Assembly (NCBI RefSeq): GCF_002947535.1
Contig: NZ_PUAP01000027.1
Location: 62,001 to 126,000 of the forward strand
Direction: 5' to 3'
Length of the DNA: 64,000 bases
Source: Enterococcus mundtii
GTDB taxonomy: Bacteria > Bacillota > Bacilli > Lactobacillales > Enterococcaceae
Shown: positions 46,703-55,965 of the stretch, one piece after another
Layout of the letters: every line of letters begins with the position of its first letter
Position numbering within the stretch: position 1 is the first letter of the stretch
Translations under genes and position numbers: made by a program
The notes under the pieces: generated by a model
Told to the model about the DNA's origin: nothing
Seen by the model: the letters and a program-made list of their open reading frames with translations, nothing else
Database searches by the model: none

Positions 46703-47053
46703 TCAAGCATCTGTTCCTTTTTTTCTAGAAATATCTAAAACAGTACCAGTATAGGCATCTGCTAAAAATTCATAATAGACGACTTCACCATCTTCTATGC
46801 GAGAAATCCCACCACGATAAGCTTTTGAATGAATTGCAAATTTACGTGTCGGTTCTTTCTCAAAAGAGATCCAGGAGCCTTCAATCGAGCCTTCATCTAA
46901 AAATGCTTCTTTGATGGTAGCTAAGACTTCATCAGCGGACATCGTTTTGTTGCGATTGTACCATAGTGCAGTTGCCACGCCACTTAATAATCCTAAACCA
47001 AGTCCGACAGCTAAACCACCTTTGAAATAGGCCTGTTCACTTTCTTCATACAT
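46703..47053 (-). CDS. Membrane-anchored small protein with PepSY-like domain
   Basis: 116 aa: an N-terminal glycine-rich membrane helix (GGLAVGLGLGLLSGVATALWY) and an extracytoplasmic part ending YYEFLADAYTGTVLDISRK, the pattern of PepSY domains. The function is unknown; PepSY domains often restrain secreted proteases. Monocistronic. GGAGG precedes the ATG. Confidence 0.7.
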   Translation of the reverse strand: MYEESEQAYFKGGLAVGLGLGLLSGVATALWYNRNKTMSADEVLATIKEAFLDEGSIEGSWISFEKEPTRKFAIHSKAYRGGISRIEDGEVVYYEFLADAYTGTVLDISRKKGTDA

Positions 47054-47253
47054 GCTGCTTGCCCTCCTTTACACTTTCACAAGTTTCTTTGGCTTTATTT
47101 TACCACACTATCTGATTTTCTTTGAAATAAATAACCGTTTTGAAATAAAATACGGTATAATAATCACGATAGATTTGTCCAGATACTATTTTTTAAGACA
47201 AATCAAAGCTGAGATTGAAAGGAGACAAGTCTGAATTATAGACGATCATTATT

Positions 47254-48333
47254 ATGGATGAAAAAACATTTCAACGTATCAAAGAACTAACAGAATTACA
47301 AGGAACAAGCGGTTTTGAACAAGATATCCGCGCGTACATGGAGCAACACATGGAGCCCCTAGTTGATGAATTACAATTAGATGGATTAGGTGGGATCTTT
47401 GGATTACGCCACCACCAAGAAGCAGATGCACCTCGTGTCATGGTGGCAGCACACATGGACGAAGTTGGCTTTATGTTGACACAGATCCAAGATAACGGAT
47501 TGTTCAAAGTGGTTCCGCTAGGCGGTTGGAATCCTTATGTAGTATCGGCTCAACGCTTTACATTGAAGACGTCATCAGGTAAAAATTACCCATGTATTTC
47601 TTCTTCTGTTCCACCACATTTATTACGTGGCACAAGCGGTCAAAAGTCAGTCGAAGTAACTGATATTTTATTTGATGCTGGTTTTGAATCAAAAGAAGAA
47701 GCAATGAGTTTTGGTGTCTTACCAGGAGATACGATCGTACCTTTTGCAGAAACAATCAAAACAGCAAATGGCAAAAACATCATCAGTAAATCATGGGACA
47801 ACCGCTACGGTTGCACGATGGTCTTGGAAGCATTAGAAGCCCTAGAAAAAGAAACACTAGGTCATACGCTGATCGCCGGCGCCAACGTCCAAGAAGAAGT
47901 GGGCTTACGCGGATCAAAAGCTTCTGTGAACAAATTCAAACCCGATCTATTCTTTGCGGTAGACTGCTCTGCTGCAGACGATACAGTAACGAAAAAAGGC
48001 ACATTTGGTCATCTAGGAGAAGGCACATTGATGCGTATCCAAGATCCAGGATTGATCATGTTGCCACGTTTACGTGAATATTTACTAGATATTGCTGAAA
48101 CAAACAATATTCCTTATCAATACTTTGTATCAAAAGGCGGTACCGACGCTGGTGCTGCTCATACACAAAATGAAGGTATCCCAAGTACCGTTATCGGTGT
48201 AGTTGGACGCTATATCCATACGCATCAAACGATGTTTAGTATCCGTGACTTTGAAGCAGCCAGAGAAATGTTGATCCAAACATTGAAGGGCTTAGATAAA
48301 TCAACGGTGAATACGATCGTTTACGGAAAATAA
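47254..48333 (+). CDS. pepA: Glutamyl aminopeptidase, M42 family
   Basis: Removes N-terminal acidic residues from peptides in the cytoplasm. The metal ligands are in MVAAHMDEVGFM, SWDNRYGCTM, NVQEEVGLRGS (catalytic Glu pair), FFAVDCSAADD and SKGGTDAGAAH. The length (359 aa) is normal. It is followed by the thioredoxin-like gene, as in the ytoP-ytpP arrangement of Bacillus. Confidence 0.94.
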   Translation: MDEKTFQRIKELTELQGTSGFEQDIRAYMEQHMEPLVDELQLDGLGGIFGLRHHQEADAPRVMVAAHMDEVGFMLTQIQDNGLFKVVPLGGWNPYVVSAQRFTLKTSSGKNYPCISSSVPPHLLRGTSGQKSVEVTDILFDAGFESKEEAMSFGVLPGDTIVPFAETIKTANGKNIISKSWDNRYGCTMVLEALEALEKETLGHTLIAGANVQEEVGLRGSKASVNKFKPDLFFAVDCSAADDTVTKKGTFGHLGEGTLMRIQDPGLIMLPRLREYLLDIAETNNIPYQYFVSKGGTDAGAAHTQNEGIPSTVIGVVGRYIHTHQTMFSIRDFEAAREMLIQTLKGLDKSTVNTIVYGK

Positions 48334-48339
48334 GTAATC

Positions 48340-48380
48340 AACGAGTGAAGGCTATCCGCTTTTGCTCGTTTTTTATTTTT
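48340..48380 (+). terminator. Possible terminator after pepA
   Basis: ACGAG...CTCGT with an interrupted stem, followed by a T-rich tract. Confidence 0.5.
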
Positions 48381-48456
48381 TAGATATAGTTTGGTCAGTT
48401 TTTTGTAAAGGTGTATAATTTAAGTAGAATATAGAATAAGAAAGAAGTGTGAACCT

Positions 48457-48777
48457 ATGATTACTCCTAAAAGTCTTGAAGAAGTAGCTGGTTATGTTGA
48501 AAAAGGCAATCATATCTTTTTCTTTACTGCCGATTGGTGTGGCGATTGTCGCTTTATAAAACCTCAAATGGCAGAAATCGAACGTCATTTTTCAGAGTGG
48601 ACATTTGTCGAAATGGATCGTGATGCGTATATCGACTTAGCAGCAGAATGGAATATTTTCGGTATTCCAAGTTTTATTGTCATTAAAGATGGGAAAGAGC
48701 TAGGTCGTCTGGTCAATAAAGATCGTAAAACAAAAGAAGAAATCGAACAGTTTTTAACAAAAACGATCCAGCAGTGA
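48457..48777 (+). CDS. Thioredoxin-like protein (YtpP family)
   Basis: 106-aa thioredoxin fold with the active site ADWCGDCRFIKP, where the usual CGPC is CGDC, and a cis-Pro in GIPSFIVIKDGKE. Cytoplasmic disulfide reductase. UspA follows after 21 nt, and a YtpR homologue further on. Confidence 0.92.
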   Translation: MITPKSLEEVAGYVEKGNHIFFFTADWCGDCRFIKPQMAEIERHFSEWTFVEMDRDAYIDLAAEWNIFGIPSFIVIKDGKELGRLVNKDRKTKEEIEQFLTKTIQQ

Positions 48778-48798
48778 GAAACGAGAGGAGTGGGAAAA

Positions 48799-49254
48799 AT
48801 GGAACAAGCATATAAGAAAATATTAGTTGGAATTGACGGAAGCGAGCAAGCGTTTGCTGCATTCAAAAAAGCTGTCGAGGTGGCTCGTAGAAATGAAGGC
48901 ACAGTGTACGTGACGAATGTGATCGACCAACAATTTTATCAATTTATGGGGTATACGCCTATTGACCAATCCTTGATCGATCAACAGACTGAATCAGCAA
49001 AAGAATTGATTGAAGAATGTAAAAATTACGGAAAATCCGTTGACTATCAAAAAATAGAAGGTATTGTGGCTTACGGTTCGGTCAGAGAATCCATGGCAGT
49101 AAAACTACCAAAGAAATATCAAATCGACTTGATCATGATCGGTCAATCAGGGCTGAATGCTGTTGAACGTTTTATGACTGGGAGTGTGGCAAGCTACGTG
49201 ATTCGACAAGCTCCGTGTGATGTCTTAGTCGTTTCAGAACCACGAGAAGCCTAG
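48799..49254 (+). CDS. Universal stress protein, UspA family
   Basis: About 151 aa, with YKKILVGIDGSEQAFAAFKKAVE at the start, split here as two strands and a helix, and the nucleotide-binding MIGQSGLNAVERFMTGSVASYVI motif at the end, the ATP-binding form of the family. The ATG at 48799 lies after GAGGAG with better spacing than the GTG at 48790. It ends before a strong terminator. Confidence 0.93.
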   Translation: MEQAYKKILVGIDGSEQAFAAFKKAVEVARRNEGTVYVTNVIDQQFYQFMGYTPIDQSLIDQQTESAKELIEECKNYGKSVDYQKIEGIVAYGSVRESMAVKLPKKYQIDLIMIGQSGLNAVERFMTGSVASYVIRQAPCDVLVVSEPREA

Positions 49255-49283
49255 TTTTTGATTCAATAGGCAGATCCTTGAAC

Positions 49284-49336
49284 AAAAAAGATGAGGAAAC
49301 GAAAGATGGTGCATTTCGTTTCCTCGTCTTTTTTTG
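49284..49336 (+). terminator. Terminator after uspA
   Basis: GATGAGGAAACGAAA with its near-exact complement TTTCGTTTCCTCGTC, a 9-nt loop and T7. Confidence 0.9.
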
Positions 49337-49386
49337 TGATCCGTGCTTTCTTTTTATTCCGGCAAGTTTTTCTAAGAGAATTTATC

Positions 49387-49527
49387 ATGCAAGAACCGCC
49401 TTTTTTTGTTAAGATAAAGCAAGAGAGTTTGGCGCTGGACTACGTTGGGTTTCCCGAAAGTACGATGTATTCAGTTGCCATAAATCAAAAACAACTTCAA
49501 CAAATGATATTGGAGGAAACAAAATGA
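49387..49527 (+). CDS. Small 46-aa protein overlapping the YtpR-like gene
   Basis: Starts MQEPPFFVKIKQESLALDYVG and ends QLQQMILEETK. The frame extends further upstream but that part lies in a terminator hairpin, so the ATG at 49387 is the likely start; its ribosome-binding site is weak. Its stop overlaps the next ATG by 4 nt (ATGA), which implies translational coupling. The family is unknown. Confidence 0.45.
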   Translation: MQEPPFFVKIKQESLALDYVGFPESTMYSVAINQKQLQQMILEETK

Positions 49528-50129
49528 TTTTTGCTTATAATCGCGCACATGTGGGCGACACATTAATGGTGATCGTAGCCGACGATAAAGGGACGGAAAA
49601 TACCGCTATTCGCAAATGGAATGTTGCGCAGATCAAAGATGAATCTGGCCAAATCGTTGCATGGAACTTTTTCCATATCTCAGATCATCTAACAATTGAA
49701 GGTAATGGCCAAGTAATGATCTCAGAAGAACAACTAGCTGAATTGAACCGTTTGATCAAAGAAGCTGGCTTTGAAGAAACATTGGAGAAAGACGACCAAC
49801 CGAAAATCGTTGTCGGTTATGTCAAAACTTGTGAACCCCATCCAGATTCTGATCATTTATCTGTAACTGAAACAGAAGTAGATGGTGGTGAAGTCTTGCA
49901 AATCGTTTGTGGCGCACCGAATATCGAAGCTGGTCAAAAAGTAGTCGTTGCCAAACCTGGTGCAATGATGCCAGACGGTATGATGATTTGGCCTGGAGAA
50001 TTAAGAGGGGTCAAAAGTGACGGCATGATTTGCTCTGCAAAGGAACTTCACGTACCTAACGCCCCAGAGAAAAAAGGCATCTTAGTTTTACCTGAAGATG
50101 CGATAGTTGGCGAAGCATTCAAAAACTAG
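49524..50129 (+). CDS. ytpR: YtpR-like tRNA-binding domain protein
   Basis: 201 aa with an N-terminal DUF4479 domain and a C-terminal EMAP/tRNA-binding OB fold: IVVGYVKTCEPHPDSDHLSVTE in the first strands, then QIVCGAPNIEAGQKVVVA and LRGVKSDGMICSAKEL, the same fold as the N-terminus of PheT. The ATG follows TTGGAGGA. It probably binds tRNA or another RNA. Confidence 0.92.
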   Translation: MIFAYNRAHVGDTLMVIVADDKGTENTAIRKWNVAQIKDESGQIVAWNFFHISDHLTIEGNGQVMISEEQLAELNRLIKEAGFEETLEKDDQPKIVVGYVKTCEPHPDSDHLSVTETEVDGGEVLQIVCGAPNIEAGQKVVVAKPGAMMPDGMMIWPGELRGVKSDGMICSAKELHVPNAPEKKGILVLPEDAIVGEAFKN

Positions 50130-50136
50130 CATGAAT

Positions 50137-50178
50137 AAAAAAGACGACTACCTCCACTGAGGCAGCCGTCTTTTTTAT
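50137..50178. terminator. Bidirectional terminator between ytpR and htrA
   Basis: AAAAAAGACG...CCTC-cact-GAGG...CGTCTTTTTT stem, flanked by A and T runs. Confidence 0.88.
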
Positions 50179-51482
50179 TAATTATTTGAGTCATTAGAAC
50201 TATTTGAATTTCCTTGATTTAATGCAGTATTATCAATGGTCAATTTGATATCTACAGTTTTTTCTTCTTCGCCACGGTAATAAGTGATCTTCACAGTGTC
50301 GCCAACTTTTTTACCATAAAGCACAGACTGTAATTCGACACCAGATGAGACTTCTGTGTCATCGATTTTTGTAATGACATCATATTGTTCTAAGCCAGCT
50401 TTTTCCGCAGGTGTTGCTGGTTGAACAGAACGAATGATCACGCCATTTGTTACAGAAGAAGGTAATTTCAAAATCTGTTCCTGTTGTTGTGTAGAAACGG
50501 CGGAAAGATCGGTCATTGTGATACCCAGTGCAGGGCGTGTTACTTTTCCATCTTTTTCAAGTTGATTGATGATATTTACGACATCATTACTTGGAATCGC
50601 AAAACCCATTCCTTCAACACTTACATTTGAGGAATCGGAAGTCGAAGCAATTTTACTTGAATTGATACCAATGACTTGTCCTTCAATGTTGACTAGCGGA
50701 CCACCGGAGTTCCCTGGGTTGATCGCCGCATCTGTTTGGATCGCGTTGATATTGACCGTTTCACCAGATTCATTCGAGCTTGTTACTTGACGATTCAAGG
50801 AAGAAACAATCCCTGATGTCACCGAGTTTGCATATTGAGAACCTAGAGGAGAACCAATCGCAATCGCAGGTTCGCCGACTTTCAATGAAGCAGAGTCGCC
50901 AAATGAAGCAACAGTATCGACTTTATCAGCACTGATTTTTAAAACAGCTAAATCAGTATAAGCATCTGTACCGACTAATTCTGCTTTCACTTTTGTTCCA
51001 TCTTTTAATAAAACTTCTAGTCCTTGTTGTCCATCGACAACGTGATTATTCGTCACGATATAAGCGGAATCGCCCTCTTTTTTATAAATCACACCGCTAC
51101 CTTCACTGTAAGCTTGCAATTCGCCATCTTCGCCACTACTTTCTTGTTGTTGGCCAAATAATGAACCAAACGGGTCAGATGATGAACTTTGTTTTTGTAG
51201 GTTGATAACAGAAACAACTGCTCCTTGCACTTTATCCACTGCAGAAGTGATATCTGAATCTACATTGACTTTTACATTTTCGACAACTGTTTCGCCTGAT
51301 GCATTTTGTGTCCCGCTGCTAGAAGAAGTCGTTACTGAGTTACCACCTCCAGTTGCTGCATAAAAAATACCGAAAGTCAGTAATCCGCCAATCACGCCAC
51401 CAACTACGCCAAGACCTAGCTTTCGCCAAATGCCATTAGATTTTCTTTTTTTCATTTTTGGTGTCACATCTCTTCTGTCCAT
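50178..51482 (-). CDS. htrA: Surface serine protease HtrA (DegP family)
   Basis: Quality-control protease and chaperone anchored outside the membrane. A basic N-terminus and one membrane helix ([20 protein letters not shown]) are followed by a Ser-rich linker. The trypsin-like domain carries the triad His in TNNHVVDG, Asp in YTDLAVLKI and Ser in NPGNSGGPL. One PDZ domain occupies the last 110 residues ([20 protein letters not shown]). The ATG at 51482 is chosen because GGAGG is 8 nt upstream. Its neighbour rlmH is divergent. Confidence 0.96.
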   Translation of the reverse strand: MDRRDVTPKMKKRKSNGIWRKLGLGVVGGVIGGLLTFGIFYAATGGGNSVTTSSSSGTQNASGETVVENVKVNVDSDITSAVDKVQGAVVSVINLQKQSSSSDPFGSLFGQQQESSGEDGELQAYSEGSGVIYKKEGDSAYIVTNNHVVDGQQGLEVLLKDGTKVKAELVGTDAYTDLAVLKISADKVDTVASFGDSASLKVGEPAIAIGSPLGSQYANSVTSGIVSSLNRQVTSSNESGETVNINAIQTDAAINPGNSGGPLVNIEGQVIGINSSKIASTSDSSNVSVEGMGFAIPSNDVVNIINQLEKDGKVTRPALGITMTDLSAVSTQQQEQILKLPSSVTNGVIIRSVQPATPAEKAGLEQYDVITKIDDTEVSSGVELQSVLYGKKVGDTVKITYYRGEEEKTVDIKLTIDNTALNQGNSNSSNDSNN

Positions 51483-51624
51483 GTGATCTGCCTCCATTTA
51501 TTATTTTCTAGATAAGTTAAGTATAGACTTATTTACTAAATTTAGTCTACTTCCAGACTGTGAACTTTTTATGAAAAACATTAGGAAAAATAATTGTTTT
51601 CAGATGAAAAAATTAAATACAAAC

Positions 51625-51820
51625 TTATACACAGAAATTGTGGAAAAGTATTTGTAAAAAATGCGTATAATTGTCCATAAAAGTTATCAACAAATTGTGG
51701 AAAAAGTGGAAAAATCTGTGCGAAACATATGTTTGCTTAAGAAATACTTATGAAATAAGCAATAAAACCACGATAAACTGTGGATAAACCTGTGGAAGAT
51801 GTGTATAACTATGTGGGAAA
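51625..51820. other. Cluster of DnaA-box-like 9-mers between htrA and rlmH
   Basis: One exact box (TGTGGATAA, 51779-51787) and five with a single mismatch (51625 TTATACACA, 51639 and 51696 TGTGGAAAA, 51684 TTATCAACA, 51800 TGTGTATAA), plus two with two mismatches at 51791 and 51812, lie in under 200 nt of very AT-rich sequence. This could be a relic or auxiliary replication-control region; no dnaA, dnaN or parB gene is in the window. Confidence 0.55.
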
Positions 51821-51911
51821 ACTTTTTTAAATCACTTTCTTGAATAAGCATCCTCAATTATAATTAAGAAAGGAATAAATCGACCTGGAAGAATGAGGAA
51901 AGGAAATAATT

Positions 51912-52391
51912 ATGAACATAAAAATCATCTCAGTAGGAAAATTAAAAGAGAAATATTTGATTCAAGGAATCAATGAGTACGTTAAGCGACTGAAAGCCTA
52001 TGGGAAAATCGAACTAATAGAAGTACCTGACGAAAAAGCACCAGAAAATCTTAGCGATGCCCAAATGCGCCAAGTCAAAGAAAAAGAAGGCGAGCGTATA
52101 CTCGCAAAAATCAAAGATCATGAATTTGTCTATGCTTTAGCGATCCAAGGCGAAAATCCTACCAGTGAAGCCTTTGCAAAGCAAATCGATCAATTAGGCA
52201 TCCAAGGAAAAAGCCAGCTCGTCTTTGTCATCGGTGGCTCATTAGGATTAAGCGATGACGTCATGCAACGCAGCAATGCCCAAATCTCCTTCGGCAAAAT
52301 GACCTATCCGCATCAACTGATGCGCCTGATCCTCGTTGAACAAATTTATCGCGCGTTTCGAATCAATACGGGGGCTCCGTACCACAAATGA
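51912..52391 (+). CDS. rlmH: 23S rRNA (pseudouridine-1915-N3) methyltransferase
   Basis: 159-aa SPOUT methyltransferase. The knot motif is seen in [19 protein letters not shown] and the C-terminus ends [15 protein letters not shown], as in staphylococcal OrfX. The 3' end of this gene is a known integration site for SCC elements and some integrative elements, and the sequence directly after it here is accessory DNA. Confidence 0.97.
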   Translation: MNIKIISVGKLKEKYLIQGINEYVKRLKAYGKIELIEVPDEKAPENLSDAQMRQVKEKEGERILAKIKDHEFVYALAIQGENPTSEAFAKQIDQLGIQGKSQLVFVIGGSLGLSDDVMQRSNAQISFGKMTYPHQLMRLILVEQIYRAFRINTGAPYHK

Positions 52392-52409
52392 AATAATTAT
52401 CCCTATCAA

Positions 52410-52442
52410 GATCGACTGTCAATAAATGACGGTCTTTTTTTA
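52410..52442 (+). terminator. Terminator after rlmH
   Basis: GACTGTCA-ATAAA-TGACGGTC hairpin with T7. Confidence 0.85.
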
Positions 52443-52749
52443 ATGTTATTTTAACGATTATGAAACCAAAACGACGTTTTATGATATGTTTTATTTTTAA
52501 ATTGATTATTATATTAAAATAAAAATATAAAGAAGATGTAAAATTAATTTTATTAGTTATTTTATTTGATCAAAGGGCTAATTTTTTTATGAAATAATAA
52601 AAACCACTTCAATCGTTTTAAATATGAAAATAATTCAGATGAAATGCGTATTTAGTTTAAGAAGGTCAACGTATAAAGGACAAAAGCCTATCGCTTATAA
52701 AAATAATGTTGCAAGAAATCAACCATCAAATATCTAAGAAGGTGAATAA
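52443..52749. other. AT-rich gap before the LXG cassette
   Basis: About 300 nt at roughly 20-25 % GC. An ATG frame of 37 codons (from about 52624) ends just before the cassette but has no clear ribosome-binding site. The rest probably holds the cassette promoter. No integrase, att repeat or other feature was seen. Confidence 0.5.
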
Positions 52750-53106
52750 ATGTCAATAGATAATGAAATGATCTATGAGAATCAAAAAGAAATTCGGAAA
52801 GTGGAACAGCAACAAGATGAATTAGCAAATGGGAAACGTAGGTTAGAAAACCAGCTCCTTCAATTAGAAAAAGAACTTCAAAGAGGTTTTCGCCAATTAT
52901 CTGAATTGAATCATGAAGATATCCAACAAGGTATGGCCAATGCAATTTGGATGCAGAAGGAGTATGAAGCAAAGCAACAAGCATTTCAACAACAATTTCA
53001 TCAGGCATATGAAGAACTTGATTTTTCGTACAGGAAAACTTTACAAGGATTAGAAGTAGAAAGAGAAGAGTTGTTTGCAGAAAGGAGAACATTTGAGTGG
53101 GGTTAG
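52750..53106 (+). CDS. Helical LXG-partner protein, DUF3958-like
   Basis: 118 aa, almost all helical and charged: an N-terminal NEMIYENQKEIRKVEQQQDEL coiled coil and a second long helix ending EVEREELFAERRTFEWG. Position directly before an LXG gene, length and helical-hairpin form match the LXG-associated alpha-helical proteins (the DUF3958 type) that pair with the LXG domain for export by the type VII system. AAGGTGA precedes the ATG. Its 3' end overlaps the LXG start by 10 nt. Confidence 0.7.
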   Translation: MSIDNEMIYENQKEIRKVEQQQDELANGKRRLENQLLQLEKELQRGFRQLSELNHEDIQQGMANAIWMQKEYEAKQQAFQQQFHQAYEELDFSYRKTLQGLEVEREELFAERRTFEWG

Positions 53107-54383
53107 TTTATGTGAGTGGGGAATCATCAGAATTTATGTCAGCGTTAAAGAAGAACTTAGCAAGTAGTAAAGAAACGATCAATCAACTAAAGAGAGGCAG
53201 TCAAAAAGTCGTGTCAGCTGTTAACGGAAACGAATTATCTGGTGCAGCATATACAGCAGGAAAAGGATTATTTAGTGAATTGATCATTCCGACAATTACA
53301 CGAACAGCGAATGCGATTGAAAAAATTGAACAGGAGCTACAAAGGTATAAAGTCGCGGATCAGATTGTAGCAATGGAAGGATACTTGGATGAGAACAAAC
53401 TGAACCAGCAACTGGCGACGACACGAGTTATGAAAGCATCAGTAGACACGACTTCTGCTTTTGTCCGGTCCCAAGCACAAAGTAACCCGTTCGTCGGCAT
53501 TCTCGAAACATTGCTAAATGTCCAACGAGATCTAGATCGTATGTCAGAAAGCTTTCAACAAGATATTGATCAATTACAAAATAAACTAAAAAAATTACAT
53601 AATTTCAATACTCAAACTAGTGGATTATTCAGTCATAGTTTGGATGAACTAAAACTGGCGATGCAAGGTGTATTAGTGTTAAAGAATACGAGAGTGAGGA
53701 TAGATGGTTCATATTTGTTACCCGAGGGAATAAATAAAAAGTGGTTTACTTCTGATCAAATGGATATAGAAAATTATGATGAAGTTATTTCAGTACTTCA
53801 AACAACAGGGGGTGCTCTGGCTAGTGAGAAAACAGAGAAACTATTTATACAAAAAGGAATACAGCATGGTCAAAATGCTTCCGACTATATCTGGAAAAAC
53901 CGATATTCATTGGAATTACCAGACGGAAAGATTTTGGGAGAAGTTCCTGGAGCCACTCTAGCTGCAAGGGAATCGGCTGAGAATACAATAAAAGGGGTGT
54001 TTAAATATGGAGGCAAGGCAATAACAGAAGGAGCAGGATTATTAATTGGTGTAGGGATAGATATAGTTTCAGGCGATAGTGCTGAAGAGGCTTGGGGAAA
54101 AGGAATAATTACAGGATTAGCGAGTGCAGGAGTAATAAGTGGTATAAAGCTTAGTACGGGAGCATTAGCTGCAGTTGGACTAATTTCTGCTCCTGTAAGT
54201 ATTGGTATAGTAGGTTCTATAGCTGTAGGTATAGGTGTAGGTATTGCGAATGATATTTTAAGAGAAAAATTTAAATTTGTTAGAGATTTTGAAGATAGTG
54301 TGGGACAAGCAGTAGTATCTGGATGGGGTGATTTCACTGAAGGGGTGAGTGGTTTTATTGGAGGCCTATTAGATGGAATATAA
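53097..54383 (+). CDS. LXG-domain type VII secretion effector with glycine-rich hydrophobic C-terminus
   Basis: 428 aa. Residues 1 to about 200 are an LXG domain, with the motif GNELSGAAYTAGKGLFSELI at about residues 42-61 and long helices after it. The last 125 residues are hydrophobic and rich in glycine in a GxxxG-like pattern (TEGAGLLIGVGIDIVSGDSA, ISAPVSIGIVGSIAVGIGVG), the form of pore-forming glycine-zipper toxins such as the TelE type; no nuclease or NADase motif is seen. The start is GTG 53097, behind AAAGGAG. Membrane proteins follow as candidate immunity genes. No secretion-machinery gene is in the window. Confidence 0.85.
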   Translation: MGLVYVSGESSEFMSALKKNLASSKETINQLKRGSQKVVSAVNGNELSGAAYTAGKGLFSELIIPTITRTANAIEKIEQELQRYKVADQIVAMEGYLDENKLNQQLATTRVMKASVDTTSAFVRSQAQSNPFVGILETLLNVQRDLDRMSESFQQDIDQLQNKLKKLHNFNTQTSGLFSHSLDELKLAMQGVLVLKNTRVRIDGSYLLPEGINKKWFTSDQMDIENYDEVISVLQTTGGALASEKTEKLFIQKGIQHGQNASDYIWKNRYSLELPDGKILGEVPGATLAARESAENTIKGVFKYGGKAITEGAGLLIGVGIDIVSGDSAEEAWGKGIITGLASAGVISGIKLSTGALAAVGLISAPVSIGIVGSIAVGIGVGIANDILREKFKFVRDFEDSVGQAVVSGWGDFTEGVSGFIGGLLDGI

Positions 54384-55098
54384 CCGTAAAATTATTGGTG
54401 GAAAAATATATAATATTGCATTTCAAAAAAATAAAATTATTCGCGGATGGTTGTTATTAGTAACAGAAAACAATGAGGAATTTGTTGTTCGACAGAATTC
54501 AAATTTGTTAAGGTTGGGCAACTATCATCTGAAAAGAGAAATATATAAATCTAATACTTCTTTAATGAGTTTTTCTGTAGACTGTAAAGAGATAGAGAAA
54601 GATTATAAGAAAAAATCGAACAGTAATTACATAGGTAGTGCGATTGCTTTAGTATTATATCCAATAATAAGAAAAATAGTTCCAGTTGAATGGTTATGGG
54701 GAAATTCTGATCAATTTTTTAATTTTTCTACAGGTATAAAAAATCTATTGTTTTTTTGGCTAACTATAATAGTTTGCTTGTACTTTTGTTCATTCTTTAG
54801 AAAAAGAGTTTTTCTTTTTAAAATGATGAATAATAATTCTGCTGTAAATTTTGTGGGAAGGATAAATCTCATTAATAATTCTAAATATGCAAAAAAAGTA
54901 TGGAAAATAAATAATATAGTTGGTCTAGCTTTGATTATTTGTTTTACAATCATTTTTTTGTTTATAATACCTTTTTTAGTACAAGAAAGATTGCTAAGTT
55001 TGTTGAGTTTTTATATAGTTAAAATTTTTTTGTTCAATGGTAAAGTTTATTTCGTTAATAATATTGTGAAATATATATTGTTAGAAAGCGTATCTTGA
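54373..55098 (+). CDS. Candidate membrane immunity protein of the LXG cassette
   Basis: 241 aa. The N-terminal ~85 residues are soluble, with RGWLLLVTENNEEFVVRQNS; about four membrane segments follow, with EWLWGNS before the second. The gene starts within the end of the toxin gene (11-nt overlap, GGAGG placed in the toxin frame), so the two are translated together, as expected of an immunity protein. It is paralogous to the broken gene after it. Immunity is inferred from position and topology only. Confidence 0.65.
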   Translation: MEYNRKIIGGKIYNIAFQKNKIIRGWLLLVTENNEEFVVRQNSNLLRLGNYHLKREIYKSNTSLMSFSVDCKEIEKDYKKKSNSNYIGSAIALVLYPIIRKIVPVEWLWGNSDQFFNFSTGIKNLLFFWLTIIVCLYFCSFFRKRVFLFKMMNNNSAVNFVGRINLINNSKYAKKVWKINNIVGLALIICFTIIFLFIIPFLVQERLLSLLSFYIVKIFLFNGKVYFVNNIVKYILLESVS

Positions 55099-55107
55099 CT
55101 AAATGAT

Positions 55108-55856
55108 ATGAAAATAGAAGATGGCGAGATTAGAAATTTATGCTTTGATAAAAAAAGAGTAATTTCAGGTTGGTGTCTATTGATTTCAGATAATAATGAA
55201 GAATATTTAATAAGACAAAACAATTTCATGGTAGGTTTAAAGCAATATAGGGTTAGTAGAAAGATATATCAAGCTAATATTTCTTTATGTAAATTTAGTA
55301 TTTCTGGTTTAGAAATGGAAAAGGAAATCAGGAAAAAATCAGAAAAAAGTTATTTAGGAGTAGCCATTGGACTTCCTTTAAGTAACTTAGTAAGGAACTT
55401 TATTCCACAGAATTGGCTTTGGGGTAAAAGTAATTTGCCAATAGATATGTTGGAAGGAATCATCAATTTATTATTCTTCTGGTTAGCATTAGTCATCTGT
55501 CTTTCTGTTGTCTCTTATTGGCGAAAAAATAGATTAAAAAAGGAATTAGAAAAAAGAGGTAGTTCTTTAAAGCTTATAGGTAAGGGATATGCAATTACTC
55601 CATTGATCATTACACAAAAAAAATTAAAATGGTGGTGAGAATAATGAAAATGATTCATTACGTAAAGGTATTAATAGTAGGGATAGGCTTGCTTATATTT
55701 TATGGCATATTTATGCTAGTTCTTCCTTTTTTGATACAAGAAAGATTATTATTTTTTCTTACAGTGTTTATTCTTGTGAGTACTATATATAATGGCAAAA
55801 TATATTCAACAAAAAAAGTGAAATATAAAATAATATTTGATAAAGATGATCGGTAA
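55108..55856 (+). pseudogene. Second copy of the candidate immunity gene, frameshifted at an A8 tract
   Basis: The first frame (176 codons, to 55638) and the second (ending at 55856) together align end to end with the 241-aa protein before it: SGWCLLISDNNEEYLIRQNN, NWLWGKS, NLLFFWLA, PFLIQERLL and NGKIY all have counterparts. They are separated at AAAAAAAA (55616-55623); one added A would join them in one frame of about 249 codons. It may be a true pseudogene, a phase-variable gene, a slippage site or an assembly error. No strong ribosome-binding site precedes its ATG. Confidence 0.75.
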
Positions 55857-55965
55857 ATATGTATATCTTTCTTTTGTATTAAATTTCTTATGGAATAGAA
55901 GTCGGAAATACAGAGATTGAGCCTACTAATAGCAACAGCTATAATAACTAGAATGGAGAATACAT

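Noticed and set aside
52370-52400. Possible att site at the 3' end of rlmH
   Set aside because: I found no second copy of the rlmH 3' end downstream and no recombinase gene, so integration by an SCC- or ICE-type mechanism cannot be claimed.
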